The notes under the pieces are model-generated. The model was not told where the DNA came from, made no database searches, and was given only the letters and a program-made list of their open reading frames with translations. A DNA stretch of 64,000 bases, taken from assembly GCA_947044365.1 (NCBI GenBank), contig OX345636.1, positions 43,841,537-43,905,536 of the forward strand, in the 5' to 3' direction. The position numbers and the translations under genes are program-made. Shown in pieces: positions 59,029 to 64,000 of the stretch. Within the stretch, counting starts at the first letter, position 1, and each line of letters opens with the position of its first letter. Source of the stretch: Petrosia ficiformis. Lineage: Eukaryota; Porifera; Demospongiae; Haplosclerida; Petrosiidae.

Positions 59029-60778
59029 TTCAACCCTGTGGAAAGCAATTATAGGCAAGATTCTTAATGGATTGCAATATTAAAAACCATATTCTACAGC
59101 TTCCACTCAATTTCTAACGAATCTCTGATGGCATACATGTATACACAGTAGCTACTGAGTGGGTGTGTGAATGAAGCATTCATTATCACCTAGTGTAAAG
59201 TAGGGATGTCTGATATGACTAAAAATACTATTGCGTATGGTTGCCAAAGCTATAATGATACAATATAATATCATGATATTTGAAATAATAAAGTAAATGC
59301 TTATAAAAAATGTAAATAAATGCCTTATTTTATCGTAGTTGTCAATAAAATTAATGGTAAAAGAAATCAATCAAAGTTATGCACATTAGCTAGTTATAAT
59401 CACTTATGTATGTAGATATAACGAAGGTAAATTAGAAAAACCAAATTACCCAATCCAGTGTCTCATGCAACTAAAAGCCAATACACGTTTTATATTCGTT
59501 TATTCACATTTTAGATTTTCTAATTTAATTTTTGCTTACCAAGTTCTAAAATAGCTGTATCATTCATATATCTGTCTGCATGGTCCTTTGACTTTCCTTG
59601 TGTCAAATCTTCCTCAATACCTCCAAACACCATCCCCCATGCACATCGAGGACCCAAGACAAACGGAGAAAAGGTATGATACTGACGATGAACTTCCAGC
59701 TTTGGATGATCCAACTATATTTTTAATAATTGTGGGAAGAGGAAGAAATGTAAATCTTGTGGTGACCATAAATTATTATTATTAACAAGACTCTTCGTCA
59801 TGCCTGAAAACTAACAAACTACATAGCTATTTGATTTTTCTCTCTTCATAATTCGAAAGGTTTTTTTAATGTAGTGTTTGCAGTGTCTTGAACAGCTATA
59901 GTTTTTAAAAGACACTTTTCTTATTAATGTAACATCCATTAATAGAACTTATCCACGCCCTCTCATCCATTCATTATACCCTTACACCTTTCCATTGCTT
60001 TTCACCCATTCTCTTATACCCATTCCTTTATACCCATTTTCTTATACCCATTTTCTATACCCATTCTGTTATTTCTTCCTATCCCGTCTCTTATTCCCTT
60101 CTATAGTGGAGACAATATTATATTACATGGCTTCCCTAGGTATACATGTATACATGTATACATTGTTGATCAAATGTCATGTACCACTGATGCATTCCTC
60201 TACCCTTAATATTTATCCTGTGGGAAACACTGCATAGTATATTGGGACAAAAGACAAGTGTCCTTAGAGTAGAGGTGACTATACTTCAGGGTGTCTTTCC
60301 TTAGATTCTACTGTGTATTCTTAGTAATTGTACAATTTGTACTCATAATCTGGGTTTTTCGCACAGTAGCTGGCAATAGGGAAGACTCTGCATACTCTTC
60401 TAAACTATTTTTCTGTCTTTCTCTTCCACTCTCTTATCATGGTATCTCATACATACAGTAGAACATCATATATAGGACACTCCAAATTAAGGACACCTCC
60501 ATACACTTGTCTTTATCCCATTGCAATGAAAGATACTTCTTCCACTAAACCCAAGGGGTTACCTGTAAATCTTCAGATATTGTTCTTACCTTCTGCCATG
60601 TTGACATTTGTACATTCCATGACCAGCAGTCATTGATATTTTTATTCTTGTCATCTCTACCTCCTGAAATTATCAAATGGTTTGTACCAGTAAATGGATC
60701 AGTCAAAGACATTGATGCATGGGCCTCACGAGGACATGGCCACCTTTGACGATTCCTACGAGTCAGTTTACGCCATGT
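56264..60778 (-). CDS. Kelch / coiled-coil / protein kinase fusion, last three exons
   Basis: Minus-strand exons are 60590-60778, 59540-59714 and 56264-57621, with GT-AG borders and phases 0 and 1 that join without error; about 573 residues are in the window. Exons 1-2 carry kelch blades (REAHASMSLTDPFTGTNHLI then ISGGR; WGMVFGGIEED). The large exon begins with ~170 residues of heptad-rich coiled coil. The kinase follows: GKGSYGEV glycine loop, VKVAAKYM lysine, VIHRDVSSSNVLL catalytic loop, ADLGMAN in place of DFG, YIAPEAF and KMDVYSFGVLLLE. HRD and APE motifs are intact, so activity is plausible; the TKL-like type is inferred from HRDVSSSN. More kelch exons should lie right of the window. 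A coiled coil suggests activation by dimerisation. Confidence 0.88.
57705..57800. mobile_element. Hairpin in kinase-gene intron
   Basis: Arms GATATACAGATACAAGAGAA / TCTCATGTCTGTATATC with TTAGAAACAAAG / CTTTGTTTCTAA; loop near 57745-57760. Confidence 0.6.
58488..59087. repeat. Reverse copy of repeat Y, flanked by 24-bp direct repeats
   Basis: 58505-58975 is repeat Y reversed, followed by a long TA tract (58974-59026) and CAACCCTGTGGAAAGCAATT. GATTCCTAATGGATTGCAAT (58488) and GATTCTTAATGGATTGCAAT (59063) flank the whole. Within a kinase-gene intron. Confidence 0.7.
59100..59500. other. Intronic, no feature
   Basis: AT-rich kinase-gene intron; nothing recognised. Confidence 0.4.
59965..60075. 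repeat. Short minisatellite ATACCCATTCTCTT
   Basis: About seven imperfect copies of a 14-16 bp unit CCCATTYTCTTATA. Confidence 0.8.
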
Positions 60779-60784
60779 CTACAA

Positions 60785-61290
60785 ATAATTATAAAATTTC
60801 AATTACAACATGTACATGTATGATTCATTATAGTAAAGTCTGTTCACATTCATGATGAACTCAATATTATGATGTGATGACTTTATAGTGTATAGTTTAA
60901 TGTCATAAGGTTAATACATGATTATATTGTAATTCAATAATGAAGAAATTTGACATACACAAAAAAGAATAGGAAGAATAATTATTATATACAATAATTA
61001 CTCAGTAGTTTCATTTCCACACTACAGTAGTTCAACAGTAGTTTTAGCAGTAATTGGTATACTTGTCAATTGAACGAACACCACAGTAGTAAGATAGTAA
61101 TTACTGTACTATACTGACAGTAGAACTAAGGTAATTACTGTTACTGTATAGTGACTTTTTATTGACATATACTGTACATGTATATAAAAATGGTGAAGAA
61201 GAAAGGATTGTTGGTTATTCCAAACTACGTGTAATGTAATGAATATTTTTCTGAGGTCAAGGAGAATGTGAATGACTTGTAGTATATATA
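60785..61290 (-). repeat. Dispersed repeat X, expanded copy
   Basis: TCTGTTCACATTCATGATGA to GGAGAATGTGAATGACTTGT; interrupted by about 200 bp of AGTAATTACTG-like sequence at 60985-61180. Lies upstream of the first kinase-gene exon in the window. Confidence 0.65.
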
Positions 61291-61680
61291 TATAATAATA
61301 TAATATATATATATATAATTTACATGTATAAGTAATATTATGGCAGGTAAAATAAAATTTCATTAAAAACATAGAATTTCCGAAGACTTATTGAATCTGT
61401 TGATGACAACGGATGATATGATAAACATGATGTTGCGATTCTATATAGCACTTATAAACAACAGGTTTTATACACGTATTCTTAATAGCTGAAAATTTAG
61501 ATTCATATTGCTATATAATTATATTAATTATATGACTGTACTATTACAAATGTTTACCTAACACTTTATGATTATAACAGGAAAAAAAACAACAAACAAA
61601 CTGTGATATCCTACTGTAGAACATTAGGCTACATTAGGCTACATACTGAAGGCTAACAATGACCTGGATATGATGACTTC
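61291..61680. other. AT-rich intron sequence
   Basis: TA tract at 61283-61318; no gene. Confidence 0.4.
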
Positions 61681-61684
61681 ATAA

Positions 61685-61975
61685 TGAAAGTTTATATGTA
61701 ATATAGTGTATAGTTTAATGTCATAAGGTTAATACATGTACATGATTATACTGTAACTCAATAATTTATATGTACTATAGTGTATATTTTAATGTCATAA
61801 GGTAAATACATAATTATACTGTAACTCAATGATGAAATAATGGATTGAAATTTTACATACAAAAAAAAAAAAGAACAGGAAGGATAATTATATGAAATAG
61901 GAGCAAGTAAAAAAGAATGATCTTTATAGTAAAGTATACCACCATATTACATCACGTTGAATGTAATGACCTGTA
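61685..61975 (-). repeat. Repeat X, tandem partial copies
   Basis: ATAGTGTATAGTTTAATGTC then ATAAGGTTAATACATGTACA appears twice (61700 and 61770), followed by GGATTGAAATTTTACATACA. Confidence 0.65.
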
Positions 61976-62250
61976 ATATGCAGCCTAGTGATTCAGGATA
62001 TCATTACATAACTAGTAAATACAGGTTATTATTACTAATCAAACGAGTGCCGTCGGGACAGGACCCTCGTCTACCTGGCAAAGTAATACAATCTATATTT
62101 TTTTCTAAAATCCCAAAAGATAATAATAACTACATTGCTGGTTTGCATGGTCATATAATAATGAAACGTTTACTTCAGATTGTTTACTTTATGTGTACAA
62201 AACATATAAAGTAATAAAATTGTGCTGGCATGTTAGTTTGTACAATACTG

Positions 62251-63537
62251 GTAACTAAAGGTTATTCACATTCACGTAATATGCAGCCTAGTGATTCATG
62301 ATATCATTACATACTAGTGAGTAACTAAAGGTTATTCACATTCACGTAATATGCAGCCTAGTGATTCATGATATCATTACATACTAGTGAGTAACTAAAG
62401 GTTATTCACATTCACGTAATATGCAGCCTAGTGATTCATGATATCATTACATACTAGTGAGTAACTAAAGGTTATTCACATTCACGTAATATGCAGCCTA
62501 GTGATTCATGATATCATTACATACTAGTGAGTAACTAAAGGTTATTCACATTCACGTAATATGCAGCCTAGTGATTCATGATATCATTACATACTAGTGA
62601 GTAACTAAAGGTTATTCACATTCACGTAATATGCAGCCTAGTGATTCATGATATCATTACATACTAGTGAGTAACTAAAGGTTATTCACATTCACGTAAT
62701 ATGCAGCCTAGTGATTCATGATATCATTACATACTAGTAAGTAACTAAAGGTTATTCACATTCACGTAATATGCAGCCTAGTGATTCATGATATCATTAC
62801 ATACTAGTGAGTAACTAAAGGTTATTCACATTCACGTAATATGCAGCCTAGTGATTCATGATATCATTACATACTAGTGAGTAACTAAAGGTTATTCACA
62901 TTCACGTAATATGCAGCCTAGTGATTCATGATATCATTACATACTAGTAAGTAACTAAAGGTTATTCACATTCACGTAATATGCAGCCTAGTGATTCATG
63001 ATATCATTACATACTAGTGAGTAACTAAAGGTTATTCACATTCACGTAATATGCAGCCTAGTGATTCATGATATCATTACATACTAGTGAGTAACTAAAG
63101 GTTATTCACATTCACGTAATATGCAGCCTAGTGATTCATGATATCATTACATACTAGTGAGTAACTAAAGGTTATTCACATTCACGTAATATGCAGCCTA
63201 GTGATTCATGATATCATTACATACTAGTAAGTAACTAAAGGTTATTCACATTCACGTAATATGCAGCCTAGTGATTCATGATATCATTACATACTAGTGA
63301 GTAACTAAAGGTTATTCACATTCACGTAATATGCAGCCTAGTGATTCATGATATCATTACATACTAGTAAGTAACTAAAGGTTATTCACATTCACGTAAT
63401 ATGCAGCCTAGTGATTCATGATATCATTACATACTAGTAAGTAACTAAAAAGGTTATTCACATTCACGTAATATGCAGCCTAGTGATTCATGATATCATT
63501 ACATACTAGTGAGTAACTAAAGGTTATTCACATTCAC
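62251..63537. repeat. 70-bp satellite-like array, 18 near-identical units
   Basis: The unit is GTAACTAAAGGTTATTCACA then TTCACGTAATATGCAGCCTA, GTGATTCATGATATCATTAC and ATACTAGTGA. Copies differ only by GTGA/GTAA at the end (units ending near 62739, 62949, 63229, 63369, 63439) and one AA insertion near 63450. A diverged half unit precedes it at 61975-62025. The array runs directly into repeat X at its right end. Confidence 0.96.
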
Positions 63538-63775
63538 CTCTGCTTCAGAAAAAAGTTCAATACTGTAGTTTGGAAGGAGCATTCGATATTTTTACTTTCG
63601 CCATTTTCATATAATTATCTTTCATATTTATTTTTGTGTGTCAAATTTCAATCCATTATTTCATTACTGAATTTCATGTATTAACCTTATGATACATTTT
63701 ATTACATCACATTCTAATTTTGAGGTCACTGTTAATGTGAACAGCCTATACTGTGGTGACATCGAACTGGATCAT
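63525..63775 (+). repeat. Dispersed repeat X following the array
   Basis: GGTTATTCACATTCACCTCT begins it; TCAAATTTCAATCCATTATT and GAGGTCACTGTTAATGTGAA follow. Confidence 0.75.
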
Positions 63776-63860
63776 TAGTACTAATATCACAGGAGAAACT
63801 ATTGCTTTATTCTAGGGCTGGGCGGTATATCAGTATTTAGTTGAAATTCTATATTCTTTC

Positions 63861-64000
63861 TAGTCTCGTAAGCCAAACTCCTTCCCTTTTTGTAATTGGA
63901 AGGTGGGGAGGGAGTCTGGTCAATCGAGTTGACTTTTCTGTCCCAGCTAAGGAATTTGATGGCAGGTGTTGGTATGCCAAATGTAAAACTGTGAATATCA
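63861..64000. mobile_element. Left end of a TAGTCTCG-family element, cut by window edge
   Basis: TAGTCTCGTAAGCCAAACTC then CTTCCCTTTTTGTAATTGGA, continuing through GTCTGGTCAATCGAGTTGAC to GGCAGGTGTTGG, as in the 29460-30040 element. The right end would lie outside. Confidence 0.7.

Noticed and set aside
60240..60490. TTCTACTGTG (60330) and CAGTAGAAC (60458) as ends of one mariner-like element
   Set aside because: They face outward in the wrong order, so they would belong to two different elements; partners were not found.

Overview
The window looks like a piece of an AT-rich, repeat-dense invertebrate genome, most likely a demosponge (Amphimedon-like). That placement is inferred from gene content: split genes with GT-AG introns, several alpha-carbonic anhydrases, a GABA-B-like class C receptor, a kelch/coiled-coil/kinase fusion, and decayed copies of TRIM-filamin-NHL, TTF zinc-finger and MULE-like families. 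Nothing suggests operons or prokaryotic signals.

Genes, left to right. The + strand carries the last six exons (2087-15494) of a heparanase-like GH79 glycosidase; its ~7 kb intron holds a whole decayed transposon and its last intron holds an antisense calcium-binding EGF exon. Three intronless, minus-strand, secreted and membrane-anchored alpha-carbonic anhydrases lie at 17547-18440, 27002-27883 and 37471-38361. The third is head-to-head with an intronless GABA-B-like receptor (38475-40751, +), with only 113 bp between start codons. On the minus strand follow a kelch-repeat gene (49289-51416) and the 3' half of a kelch/coiled-coil/TKL-like kinase gene (56264-60778), probably tandem relatives.

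Mobile DNA fills most of the rest. The most notable family has TAGTCT[C/G]GC... terminal inverted repeats and 9-bp target-site duplications. The long copy (6401-9761, duplication TCAATTTAT) contains a decayed RecQ-like helicase on + and, convergent to it, a DUF6589-like protein on -. A 598-bp deletion derivative (42524-43121, duplication AATCGGTTT) keeps an open first helicase exon with an intact Walker A motif, and a third copy (10508-11066) keeps a damaged version of the same exon. Other families are TA-duplicating elements (two with empty-site evidence inside this window), a TTAA-duplicating piggyBac-like MITE, foldback elements, and several dispersed repeats.

Tandem arrays include 18 near-identical 70-bp units (62251-63537), six 216-bp units inside a TIR element (about 47110-48380), and 68-, 42- and 35-bp arrays. 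Gene fragments with stops or frameshifts include MULE-like, ubiquitin-hydrolase-like, SAMD3-like and TRIM/filamin/NHL-like pieces.

All family names come from reading motifs and from memory of the families. No database search was possible.
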